Shown one piece after another: positions 1 through 5,039 of a DNA stretch of 5,039 nucleotides. How positions within the stretch are numbered: the stretch's first letter is position 1; every line of letters begins with the position of its first letter. Below the pieces are notes generated by a model, which was not told the DNA's origin, ran no database searches, and was given only the letters and a program-made list of their open reading frames with translations. Position numbers and translations under genes: made by a program. Source of the stretch: Verrucomicrobiota bacterium (GTDB lineage: Bacteria; Verrucomicrobiota; Verrucomicrobiia; Methylacidiphilales; Verrucolacustridaceae); NCBI GenBank assembly GCA_010025475.1, contig RGTE01000084.1, positions 1-5,039 on the forward strand. Reading direction: 5' to 3'.

Positions 1-471
1 CAAACCTTTGGCGTCGTCCGGGAATCCCGGGGTGATCACGGTGAGGGCCGGGACGTTGGCGTACCAGTTTTCCGGCGTGTGCGAGTGGGTGGCCCCCACC
101 TGCAACCCGGCCCCGGAGGAACCGCGGAAGACGATCGGGATGGAGTACTGGCCGCCGCTCATGTAACGGATCGCGCCGGCGTTGTTCACGATCTGGTCGT
201 AGGCCACCATGGAAAAACTCCAGGTCATGAACTCCACCACGGGCCGCAGCCCCATCATGGCCGCGCCCACGCCCAGGCCCGCAAAACCGGATTCGCTGAT
301 CGGGGTGTCGATGACACGCTTCGGACCGAATTTCTGCAGCAAACCGGAGCTGACTTTGTAGGCGCCCTGATATTCCGCGACCTCCTCGCCCATCAGGAAC
401 ACCCGCTCATCCCGCTCCATCTCTTCGCTCAACGCCTGGTTGAGCGCCTCACGCATCGTGATTACGGCCAT
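1..471 (-). CDS. pdhB: Pyruvate dehydrogenase E1 component, beta subunit (partial, C-terminus beyond window)
   Basis: This is the beta subunit of the thiamine-diphosphate-dependent E1 enzyme, which with E1 alpha decarboxylates pyruvate and passes the acetyl group to the lipoyl arm of E2 in the cytoplasmic pyruvate dehydrogenase complex. The visible 157 residues begin MAVITMREALNQAL, the usual family start, and make up about half of the roughly 325 residues expected. Visible landmarks are the TPISESGFAGLGVGAA segment with the expected catalytic/cofactor glutamate near residue 60, the MTWSF and YDQIVNNAG helices (residues 82-99), and the histidine region GATHSH near residue 129, followed by WYANVPAL and DDAKGL. 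The ATG lies 2 bases after the E1 alpha stop, with a GGAAG ribosome-binding-like sequence at 482-478, so the two subunits are co-translated. The frame is open to base 1; the rest of the gene, and probably E2, lie to the left. A branched-chain 2-oxoacid or acetoin dehydrogenase beta subunit is the main alternative, because the families are close. Confidence 0.93.
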   Translation of the reverse strand, partial: MAVITMREALNQALSEEMERDERVFLMGEEVAEYQGAYKVSSGLLQKFGPKRVIDTPISESGFAGLGVGAAMMGLRPVVEFMTWSFSMVAYDQIVNNAGAIRYMSGGQYSIPIVFRGSSGAGLQVGATHSHTPENWYANVPALTVITPGFPDDAKGL

Positions 472-473
472 GA

Positions 474-1544
474 CTAGCTTCCGATCGGGGGCCGGAACTC
501 CGGCATCTGGTCTTCCGGGGCGAAAATGTCCTCAAACACGGTGGCCACTTCAGGCTCGGGCGAGGATTCGGCAAAGGCCACGGAATCTTCCGCCTCAGCC
601 ACGCACTGCCGTTCAATCTCCTCGTACTGCTTCTCGGTCAGGGCCTTTTCCTTGTAGAGGCGGTCGCGATAAAGGGCGAGCGGGTCGGCCTCCTTCTTTC
701 GGTTCTCAATCTCGTCCTTGGTCCGGTAGTGGCCCGGATCGGACATCGAATGGCCCCGATAGCGGTAGGTCTTGATCTCCACCAGCGACGGCAGGCTTTC
801 CGTGCGGGCCAGTTGCACCGCGTCCCACATTTTTTCTCGCACATCATCCAGGTCGGACCCGTTGGCCGTGATGCCCGCCATGTCGTAGCCGTCCGCCCGC
901 TTCACCAGGGGATAGCCGGCCGAACTGCGCGACTGGCTTGTGCCCATGGCATACTCGTTATTCTCGATCACGTAAATCACCGGAAGTTTCCAAAGGGCCG
1001 CCAGGTTGAGGGCCTCGTGGAAGGCGCCCTGGTTGACCGCACCGTCGCCGAGGTAGCAGACCGTGACCTCTCCGGTCTGGTTGTACTTCTGGGCAAAGGC
1101 GATCCCGGCCGCCAAGGGCGTCTGCCCCCCGACGATCCCGTGTCCCCCGTGGAAATGCTTTTCCTTGCTGAAAAAGTGCATCGATCCCCCCTTGCCGCGG
1201 GAACAACCGGTGATTTTTCCGAAAAGTTCGGCCATGCACTCCCGCGAACTCATGCCCCGGGCTAACGCATGACCGTGATCCCGGTAGGCGGTAATGACTG
1301 CATCGCCCTCGTGAAGCGTGGAAATGGACCCGACCGCGACCGCTTCCTGACCGATGTAGAGATGGCAGAAGCCCTTGATCTTGGCCTGCATGAAGGCCTG
1401 GGCGGCCTTTTGCTCAAAGCGCCGGATCAAAACCATCTTGCGGAGAAGTTCGACGCGTTCGGCGGGTGTGAGGGTAGGCAGAACCGCCGGGGACTTGCCC
1501 GGTTTCTCCTTCGACCGCGTCTTTTTTGCTCCTGCCGTTGCCAC
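474..1544 (-). CDS. pdhA: Pyruvate dehydrogenase E1 component, alpha subunit
   Basis: This is the alpha subunit of E1, the thiamine-diphosphate-binding partner of the beta subunit encoded immediately downstream. From the GTG start it is 356 residues, within the normal family range. The thiamine diphosphate motif is clear: GDG at about residues 166-168, then NN at 195-196 (GDGAVNQGAFHEALNLAALW...IENNEYAMGTS). YRDHGHALARG lies near 87-97, and GKGGSMHFFSKEKHFHGGHGIVG binds around the active site. The loop YRGHSMSDPGHYRT (about 262-275) is the same loop that carries the regulatory serines in mitochondrial E1 alpha. Residues 4-18 form a lysine-rich, probably disordered tail. The frame can be extended to a TTG at 1598, but I chose GTG 1544 because GAAGGAG lies 8 bases upstream and the extra 18 residues look unlike the family. 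Acetoin or branched-chain E1 alpha are alternatives; the HSMSDPG loop and overall wording favour pyruvate. Confidence 0.94.
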   Translation of the reverse strand: MATAGAKKTRSKEKPGKSPAVLPTLTPAERVELLRKMVLIRRFEQKAAQAFMQAKIKGFCHLYIGQEAVAVGSISTLHEGDAVITAYRDHGHALARGMSSRECMAELFGKITGCSRGKGGSMHFFSKEKHFHGGHGIVGGQTPLAAGIAFAQKYNQTGEVTVCYLGDGAVNQGAFHEALNLAALWKLPVIYVIENNEYAMGTSQSRSSAGYPLVKRADGYDMAGITANGSDLDDVREKMWDAVQLARTESLPSLVEIKTYRYRGHSMSDPGHYRTKDEIENRKKEADPLALYRDRLYKEKALTEKQYEEIERQCVAEAEDSVAFAESSPEPEVATVFEDIFAPEDQMPEFRPPIGS

Positions 1545-1552
1545 GGAATGGG

Positions 1553-1559
1553 CTCCTTC
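1553..1559 (-). promoter_or_regulatory. Ribosome binding site deciding the E1 alpha start
   Basis: On the minus strand the bases read GAAGGAG, followed by an 8-base spacer and GTG at 1544-1542. This is a near-consensus Shine-Dalgarno at ideal distance. It is the reason for preferring the GTG over the upstream in-frame TTG at 1598, which has no such site. Confidence 0.75.
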
Positions 1560-1606
1560 GGTTGTGCCAGTCCAGCGTTCCGGATGGCGGTGCCTCAAAC
1601 GTGTTA

Positions 1607-1634
1607 ACTATGCCCGAACCTACGACCTTTTCAA
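1607..1634 (-). promoter_or_regulatory. Possible sigma-70-type promoter for pdhA-pdhB
   Basis: Reading the minus strand in the 109-base gap after the hydrolase gene, TTGAAA (1634-1629; 5 of 6 to the -35 consensus) is separated by 16 bases from CATAGT (1612-1607; 4 of 6 to the -10 consensus). Transcription would begin near 1600 and give a leader of about 55 bases before the GTG at 1544. No repressor site or riboswitch is evident. Matches of this quality arise by chance, so this is tentative; the pdh genes could also be read through from upstream. Confidence 0.3.
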
Positions 1635-1653
1635 TTCCAAGATGAAACTTTGC

Positions 1654-2637
1654 TTACCTTTGACGCTCAAAGAGATCCGGCATGAGTCCAGTCCCCCACC
1701 GCCAAGCCATGGGCATCGCTTGATACCCAATGTGCCCCTGTCCTACTTCCCGGTAATGGGCGCCCCCCCAGTCTTTGGCCAAGGAACGCAATTGATTCGG
1801 CCGGGCGATCCGGTCATGCCGCCCGCCCACCAAAAGGATTTTTTCCGCGACGACTTTTGGTCTTCCAAAAGAAGGGCAGACGATCGGCAGCATTTTTGAG
1901 GCTTGTTCACGGCTCAGTCCCCTCGCCTCCATCTGTCGCCGGATCACCCACCCGCCGGGAGAGTCCCAGATCGCCGTGGCCACATCGGGAATCGGTTGCA
2001 CCAGCCAGGCACAGGCAAAATCCGGTTCGTGGCAAAGAGCCAGCGAGGCCACCCATCCGCCCAGACTCATTCCCCACAGCCCCACTTTCGGCGCGCCGGC
2101 CTTGCGGGCCATCCGCGCAATCATCCTCGTCTCGGCCACTGCCTGCCGGATGGTCTCGGCACTCCGGATGAGATTCCCACCGAAAACCAGCTCGCCGCTC
2201 CAGGTTCCCTTGGGTCGGCGCCGATAATGATAGGGCAGATCATAGAAAATCGCCGTCCATCCCAACCGGTTTAAAACCGAAGCCCAGTGGACGTAGCCGA
2301 CGTCGCTGGCGGAAAAGAGCGAGTGGAGAAGAATCATCGCCGGCGATTTCATCCCCTCCTTCCCCGGCCAGACGCGCAGATGGACGACGTTGTTCTCTTT
2401 CCGGTCGCAAGGGACTGGACTGGAAATCTGCTGCCGACCCGGAACGAGCGATCCCGGAACTTTTTCCGGCGCTTGGTAAAATTCCTCCGCCCCTTTCCTC
2501 AACCAATCCTCTGCGTACCGGTCCCAATCGGCCGGGCTATGCCGCCCTGCCCGACCGAGCAGCTGCCAGAATCCGATTCCGGCAAAGGCGGCGGCATCCA
2601 CCAGGTCCGACTGCCAGCGATGGAACCAATCAATCAC
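1654..2637 (-). CDS. Alpha/beta hydrolase family protein, possibly ABHD18-like
   Basis: This is a serine hydrolase of the alpha/beta fold with unknown substrate. From GTG 2637 it has 327 residues. An N-terminal helical section (residues 1-85) contains WFHRWQSDLVDAAAFAGIGFWQLLGR. The core then starts with VVHLRVWPG and MILLHSL (His 105 in the oxyanion region). The nucleophile elbow is GMSLGG with Ser at about 191; the likely acid is Asp 275 in GGRHD, and the likely base is His 302 in GQGHIGY, so the triad is complete. The FYDLPYHYRRRPKGTW stretch (about 131-146) resembles the NPYYGYRKP-type segment I associate with the ABHD18 family (Pfam Abhydrolase_18), but that is recall, not a search. No signal peptide is seen. 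The GTG overlaps the upstream acyltransferase stop as GTGA, and GGAAGG lies 7 bases before it, which argues for this start over the TTG at 2652. Translational coupling to an acyltransferase suggests a lipid or acyl ester substrate; this is inference. Confidence 0.85.
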   Translation of the reverse strand: MIDWFHRWQSDLVDAAAFAGIGFWQLLGRAGRHSPADWDRYAEDWLRKGAEEFYQAPEKVPGSLVPGRQQISSPVPCDRKENNVVHLRVWPGKEGMKSPAMILLHSLFSASDVGYVHWASVLNRLGWTAIFYDLPYHYRRRPKGTWSGELVFGGNLIRSAETIRQAVAETRMIARMARKAGAPKVGLWGMSLGGWVASLALCHEPDFACAWLVQPIPDVATAIWDSPGGWVIRRQMEARGLSREQASKMLPIVCPSFGRPKVVAEKILLVGGRHDRIARPNQLRSLAKDWGGAHYREVGQGHIGYQAMPMAWRWGTGLMPDLFERQR

Positions 2638-3311
2638 CGTCCCGCCTTCCAACGCTCCTGCGGGGTGTGGGGTAATTCGTGGGGATGGAGGCTGTGCCGA
2701 TGGCGGGCCTCCTCATATACCTTCCGCATCTCCTGTCCCAATCGTTGGACCCATCCCGAGCGTTTCTCCTGTTTGGCCGGAGGCGGCAGGGGTTCCCCAA
2801 CCGCCACCAGAACGCGAGGTCGGCGAATCCAGTTTTGCCCGGCATAAAGCTGGTCGCTGCCCACGATGACCGCCGGACGCACAGGCACCCCCGCGCGGCT
2901 CGCCAGCAACGCCACGCCCTCGGTCAGATCCGCTCCACCCAGCACGGAGGTGGCGCCGGTTCGCAGGCCTCCTTCCGGAAAAACACAGACGATCCTTCCT
3001 TTTTGCAAACGGCCGAGCGCCGCCTTCAGGGCGGTGGTGTCGGCCTGACGGCGACCAACGGGAATGACGTTGGCGGCCCGAAGAAGGGAGCCAAACCAAG
3101 CGGGACGAAAAAGCTCCCGCATCGCCAAAAAATCCAACGGCCGCCGGAAAGCCCCGGCAATCAGCGGCGGATCAAAGTGGCTGAGATGGTTGCTGGCCAA
3201 AATCCACGGGCCAGCCGGCACTTCCCGGGTCCGATACTTTTCCACCCGGCAAAAACAGGAAAAAAATCCCTTCAACCCATGCACCACCGTCCAATACGCC
3301 ACATCCGACAT
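2634..3311 (-). CDS. 1-acyl-sn-glycerol-3-phosphate acyltransferase-like protein (PlsC family)
   Basis: The protein belongs to the PlsC/LPLAT family, which transfers acyl groups to lysophosphatidate or related lysolipids at the inner face of the membrane. From ATG 3311 it has 225 residues, a normal length for small family members. The catalytic HX4D motif is NHLSHFDP (His 42, Asp 47). NVIPVGRR (about 81-88) is the motif II region, VFPEGGLRTG (110-119) is the glycerophosphate-binding FPEG motif, and GVPVRPAVIVGSD (141-153) is motif IV. The N-terminus (AYWTVVHGLKGFFSCF) is moderately hydrophobic and may dip into the membrane. The C-terminus is basic and histidine-rich. An in-frame GTG at 3362 would add 17 residues, but that stretch is arginine-rich, runs through a palindrome and lies before the usual family start, so I rejected it. 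The ATG lacks a clear Shine-Dalgarno. The exact acceptor cannot be told from sequence. The gene overlaps the downstream hydrolase by 4 bases. Confidence 0.88.
   Translation of the reverse strand: MSDVAYWTVVHGLKGFFSCFCRVEKYRTREVPAGPWILASNHLSHFDPPLIAGAFRRPLDFLAMRELFRPAWFGSLLRAANVIPVGRRQADTTALKAALGRLQKGRIVCVFPEGGLRTGATSVLGGADLTEGVALLASRAGVPVRPAVIVGSDQLYAGQNWIRRPRVLVAVGEPLPPPAKQEKRSGWVQRLGQEMRKVYEEARHRHSLHPHELPHTPQERWKAGR
2645..2650 (-). promoter_or_regulatory. Ribosome binding site of the hydrolase, inside the acyltransferase gene
   Basis: GGAAGG on the minus strand, within the last codons of the acyltransferase gene, lies 7 bases before GTG 2637-2635. That GTG shares its bases with the acyltransferase TGA stop (GTGA overlap). 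The site and the overlap together define the hydrolase start and imply translational coupling. Confidence 0.6.
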
Positions 3312-3330
3312 AACTGAATCTAGGATAAGA

Positions 3331-3347
3331 ACGCCTCGCCGAGGCGT
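3331..3347. repeat. Perfect 7-bp palindrome in the hpf-acyltransferase gap
   Basis: The sequence ACGCCTCGCCGAGGCGT forms a 7-base-pair GC-rich stem with a 3-base loop and lies between the hpf stop (3385) and the acyltransferase ATG (3311). On the minus strand it is followed by TCTTATCC, not a run of T, so it is a poor intrinsic terminator. It could attenuate read-through, or it could be a degenerate copy of a dispersed REP-like palindrome; the core resembles repeats I associate with Verrucomicrobia, but that is unverified. Confidence 0.6.
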
Positions 3348-3384
3348 CCGCCAAGGCCGCACGCACCTTGGTGAGTTTTAGGTC

Positions 3385-3738
3385 CTATCTTCCAAATCTC
3401 CGGATCCGCTCCTTGCGCCGAGCCTCCACATGTCGGCGCCGATCCACCATCTTGGTTTTTCTTTTGCGCAGCTCCCCGTTCAACTTTTCCTCCACCTTGT
3501 CGATGGCGGCGTAGAGGTCGTCCTCCCCTGCCTCGGCAAAAAGATCCGGCCCGGGCAGTGCCAGGTGGACTTTTACGCGAAATTGCTTTTTGGGCGGTGC
3601 GCTATGGTCGTGCCAGAGAACCACGTGGGCACCCAGGATCCGGCCCTCAAAATGATCCAGATGGGAAAGCTTGTTTTTGACATAAGTATCGATCCCGTCG
3701 GTCAACGGGAGATGACGCGGAGTGATGTGGACGTGCAT
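3385..3738 (-). CDS. hpf: Short-form ribosome hibernation promoting factor (HPF/RaiA family)
   Basis: The protein binds the 30S decoding region and inactivates or stabilises ribosomes when growth slows. From ATG 3738 it has 117 residues, typical of the short HPF/YfiA type; the extra C-terminal dimerisation domain of long HPF is absent. The family wording is visible: MHVHITPRHLPLTDGIDTYV at the start (strand plus first helix), LDHFEGRILGAHVVL, FRVKVHLALPGPDLFAEA, then EDDLYAAIDKVEEKLNGEL (about 72-90), the conserved second helix. The tail RKRKTKMVDRRRHVEARRKERIRRFGR is strongly basic, which fits rRNA contact. The frame stays open upstream to an ATG at 3858, but that would overlap ispF and add 40 residues before the canonical start, so it is rejected. 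There is no visible Shine-Dalgarno before ATG 3738. It is the first gene of the leftward block and is divergent from ispF. Growth-phase or stress control is expected for the family, but no specific promoter is evident. Confidence 0.92.
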   Translation of the reverse strand: MHVHITPRHLPLTDGIDTYVKNKLSHLDHFEGRILGAHVVLWHDHSAPPKKQFRVKVHLALPGPDLFAEAGEDDLYAAIDKVEEKLNGELRKRKTKMVDRRRHVEARRKERIRRFGR

Positions 3739-3841
3739 GGGAGAAGGATACGGGGGGTTCTTCGCACTGTCGACCCTGCCTCTGCCAAGAAGTTGCAGGA
3801 AAACCGTTGGCTCAAAAGAGGCGCGAAGACATGATTTTCCC
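3739..3841. promoter_or_regulatory. Divergent intergenic region between hpf and ispF
   Basis: These 103 bases separate the hpf ATG (leftward) from the ispF ATG (rightward), so promoters for both blocks should lie here or in the adjacent coding ends. I found no convincing -35/-10 pair in either direction and no obvious operator. Neither start codon has a purine-rich Shine-Dalgarno: the bases before the hpf ATG read CCTTCTCCC and those before ispF read GATTTTCCC. Confidence 0.5.
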
Positions 3842-4321
3842 ATGTTACGCGTAGGCATGGGATATGACGTTCACCCTTTGGTGCCGGGACGACCTTTAAT
3901 CTTGGGTGGGATCACCATCCCGCACGACCGGGGCCTGGAGGGCCACAGTGATGCCGACGTCCTTCTCCACGCACTGACCGACGCCGTCCTAGGCGCCCTT
4001 GCCGCCGGCGATATCGGCACCCATTTCCCCAACACCGATCCGAAATGGAAAGGTGCCGCCAGCACCATTTTTCTGGCGGAAGCCGCCCGTCTCGCCAAGG
4101 AACGCAAGGCCACGATCCTGAATGTGGACGCCTCCCTCATGGCCGAAGCCCCCAAACTGGTGCCGCATTTCCCGGCCATGCGAAAGAAAATCGCCGCCGC
4201 TCTCGGGGTGAAGGAAGACCAAGTCAATCTCAAGGCCACCACCAACGAAAAAATCGGTTTCGTTGGCCGCGGTGAGGGAATCGCCGCCATCGCCACCGCT
4301 GCCCTCGACGTGCCGGCATGA
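3842..4321 (+). CDS. ispF: 2-C-methyl-D-erythritol 2,4-cyclodiphosphate synthase
   Basis: IspF converts 4-diphosphocytidyl-2-C-methyl-erythritol 2-phosphate to the 2,4-cyclodiphosphate, releasing CMP, in the non-mevalonate (MEP) isoprenoid pathway in the cytoplasm. The 159-residue length is exactly typical. The family signature is intact: GYDVHPL near the start supplies metal ligands Asp 9 and His 11, GLEGHSDADVLLHALTDAVLGA (31-52) supplies the third ligand His 43, and GDIGTHFPNTDPKWKGA lies at 56-72. APKLVPHFPAMR follows at 103-114, and KATTNEKIGFVGRGEGIAA (131-149) is the substrate/CMP loop that ends the protein. The start at 3842 gives the standard MLRVGMGYDVH N-terminus; the ATG at 3857 would cut off the first strand. 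No Shine-Dalgarno is visible. The stop overlaps the tmk start as ATGA. The protein acts as a homotrimer in known cases. No alternative family fits. Confidence 0.97.
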   Translation: MLRVGMGYDVHPLVPGRPLILGGITIPHDRGLEGHSDADVLLHALTDAVLGALAAGDIGTHFPNTDPKWKGAASTIFLAEAARLAKERKATILNVDASLMAEAPKLVPHFPAMRKKIAAALGVKEDQVNLKATTNEKIGFVGRGEGIAAIATAALDVPA

Positions 4322-4971
4322 CGGCACCGGGACGCTTCGTCACCTTCGAAGGCTCAGAAGGGTGCGGCAAAAGCACCCAAATCAGCCTGACGCTGGACTG
4401 GCTCCGCTCCACGGGGTTGAAGGTCCACGAGGTCCGCGAACCGGGCGGAACCCCCGTCGGGGAAAAGATTCGCCATCTGCTGAAACACGATGCCGACGGG
4501 GACCACATGAAAGCGGAGACAGAACTTCTCCTTTTTGCGGCCAGCCGCTCGGAACTGGTTCGTCATCTCATCCATCCCGCCTTGGCCAAGGGAGAGTGGG
4601 TCGTGGCCGACCGGTTCCACGACTCCACCACTGTCTATCAGGGATACGCCCGCGGCCTGCCCATGGAGGATGTCGCTTTCATCAACCGGTTTGCCATCGC
4701 CAAGCGGGAGCCGGACCTGACCCTCGTCCTGGATCTGGATCCCTCCGAGGCGCGGAGCCGGGCCCTGCGCCGCCCGCGTCCCGCCGGGCAAAAGGACCGG
4801 TTGGAAGATCTCGACCTCAAGTTTTACGAAGCCGTGGCCGAAGGCTACCGCTCACTGGCCAAGCACCAGCCCCAGCGGGTGAAGCTAATCGATGCGTCCG
4901 GTTCCCGCGAACAGACCTTTGCCCGCATCCAGGAGGAACTCCGCCGTGCCTTTCCCTCCCTCCCGCGTTGA
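4318..4971 (+). CDS. tmk: Thymidylate kinase (dTMP kinase)
   Basis: Tmk phosphorylates dTMP to dTDP with ATP, an essential cytoplasmic step in dTTP supply. The 217-residue length is normal. The P-loop is EGSEGCGKST (residues 11-20), followed by the dTMP-binding segment REPGGTPVGE (40-49). LLLFAASRSE (70-79) and the DRFHDST motif (98-104; the DRY/F-x-x-S signature with catalytic Asp and Arg) are present. The lid region SRALRRPRPAGQKDRLE (147-163) is arginine-rich, while the P-loop lacks a basic residue at its variable position, which is the pattern of bacterial type II kinases such as that of E. coli. The ATG shares bases with the ispF TGA (ATGA). No separate ribosome binding site is seen, so translation is probably coupled to ispF. 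The 3' end carries the ribosome binding site and the first 26 bases of the next gene. Confidence 0.97.
   Translation: MTAPGRFVTFEGSEGCGKSTQISLTLDWLRSTGLKVHEVREPGGTPVGEKIRHLLKHDADGDHMKAETELLLFAASRSELVRHLIHPALAKGEWVVADRFHDSTTVYQGYARGLPMEDVAFINRFAIAKREPDLTLVLDLDPSEARSRALRRPRPAGQKDRLEDLDLKFYEAVAEGYRSLAKHQPQRVKLIDASGSREQTFARIQEELRRAFPSLPR
4931..4936 (+). promoter_or_regulatory. Strong ribosome binding site inside tmk for the downstream gene
   Basis: AGGAGG, a perfect Shine-Dalgarno core, stands 9 bases before the GTG at 4946-4948 and within tmk codons for glutamine, glutamate and glutamate. It fixes the start of the holB-like gene and is the strongest such site in the window. Confidence 0.7.
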
Positions 4972-5039
4972 GGAGATTTTTGCCGGAGCCGCCAAGGAGG
5001 GCCGCCTCGCCCACGCTCACCTTTTGACAGGCGCTCCTC
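4946..5039 (+). CDS. holB: DNA polymerase III delta' subunit-like, N-terminal fragment (truncated by window end)
   Basis: An open frame starting at GTG 4946 runs off the window end after 31 codons. It reads VPFPPSRVEEIFAGAAK, then EGRLAHAHLLTGAP (initial V would be Met). The pattern of a helix, then GRLAHAHLLTGAP, matches the start of the clamp-loader AAA+ subunits delta' and gamma/tau, where GRLxHAYLFxGP precedes the Walker A region. In the clamp loader, delta' helps load the sliding clamp onto DNA. The start is supported by AGGAGG 9 bases upstream. It overlaps the tmk end by 26 bases in a different frame, and tmk-holB adjacency is common in bacteria, which favours holB over dnaX. The Walker A and catalytic parts lie outside the window, so the assignment rests on a short segment plus context. 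Confidence 0.72.
   Translation, partial: MPFPPSRVEEIFAGAAKEGRLAHAHLLTGAP

Noticed and set aside
729..1265. Plus-strand open frame of 178 codons antisense to pdhA
   Set aside because: It mirrors the codon structure of E1 alpha and has no domain or ribosome binding support.
2679..3317. Plus-strand open frame of 212 codons antisense to the acyltransferase
   Set aside because: Low-complexity basic translation with no motif; the minus strand carries the intact HX4D and FPEG motifs.
3331..3347. Intrinsic terminator for hpf
   Set aside because: The stem is good but the following minus-strand sequence TCTTATCC has no run of T, so a terminator call is not supported.
3312..3362. A 17-residue extension of the acyltransferase from GTG 3362
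   Set aside because: It is encoded by the palindrome region, is arginine-rich and lies before the usual family start. AAGG is only 3 bases from that GTG, which is too close for a good ribosome binding site.
3739..3858. A 40-residue N-terminal extension of the hibernation factor
   Set aside because: It precedes the canonical MHVHIT start, overlaps ispF, spans the divergent promoter region and shows no conserved features.
4263..5027. A 254-codon open frame on the plus strand overlapping the end of ispF and all of tmk
   Set aside because: Its translation is rich in Arg, Pro, Gly and Ser with no recognisable motif, and it lies out of frame over two unmistakable genes. Long spurious frames are expected in GC-rich DNA.
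1..5039. tRNA, rRNA, riboswitch, CRISPR, insertion sequence or phage features
   Set aside because: I saw no cloverleaf ends, spaced direct repeats, transposase motifs or terminal inverted repeats. Coding genes fill nearly the whole window, and no gap exceeds about 110 bases.

Overview
The window is ordinary, densely packed, GC-rich bacterial chromosome carrying housekeeping genes in two divergent blocks. I see no mobile element, CRISPR array, tRNA or rRNA, and no sign of a new defence or mobile system. The heterotetrameric pyruvate dehydrogenase E1 (separate alpha and beta subunits), the short-form hibernation factor and the sparse use of Shine-Dalgarno sequences would fit a Verrucomicrobia-like (PVC group) bacterium. 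That assignment rests on my impression of the protein wording and is weak; only a similarity search could settle it.

Left block, minus strand, read from right to left: a short ribosome hibernation promoting factor (3738-3385), a PlsC-type 1-acylglycerol-phosphate acyltransferase-like protein (3311-2634), an alpha/beta hydrolase whose GTG start overlaps the acyltransferase stop (2637-1654), then pyruvate dehydrogenase E1 alpha (1544-474) and E1 beta (471 to beyond base 1). The last two genes are 2 bases apart. A 109-base gap with a possible promoter separates the lipid-type pair from the pyruvate dehydrogenase pair. A 73-base gap with a perfect small palindrome separates the hibernation factor from the acyltransferase.

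Right block, plus strand: ispF (3842-4321), tmk (4318-4971) and the first 31 codons of a holB-like gene (from 4946 to beyond the window end). These genes overlap by 4 and 26 bases, so they form a tightly coupled operon linking isoprenoid precursor synthesis, dTTP supply and the DNA polymerase III clamp loader. The two blocks diverge from a 103-base intergenic region (3739-3841), which must hold promoters for both directions, although I could not identify convincing ones.

Several starts differ from the longest open frames. E1 alpha and the hydrolase are called from GTG codons supported by ribosome binding sites. The acyltransferase, the hibernation factor and IspF are called from internal ATGs that match where their families normally begin.
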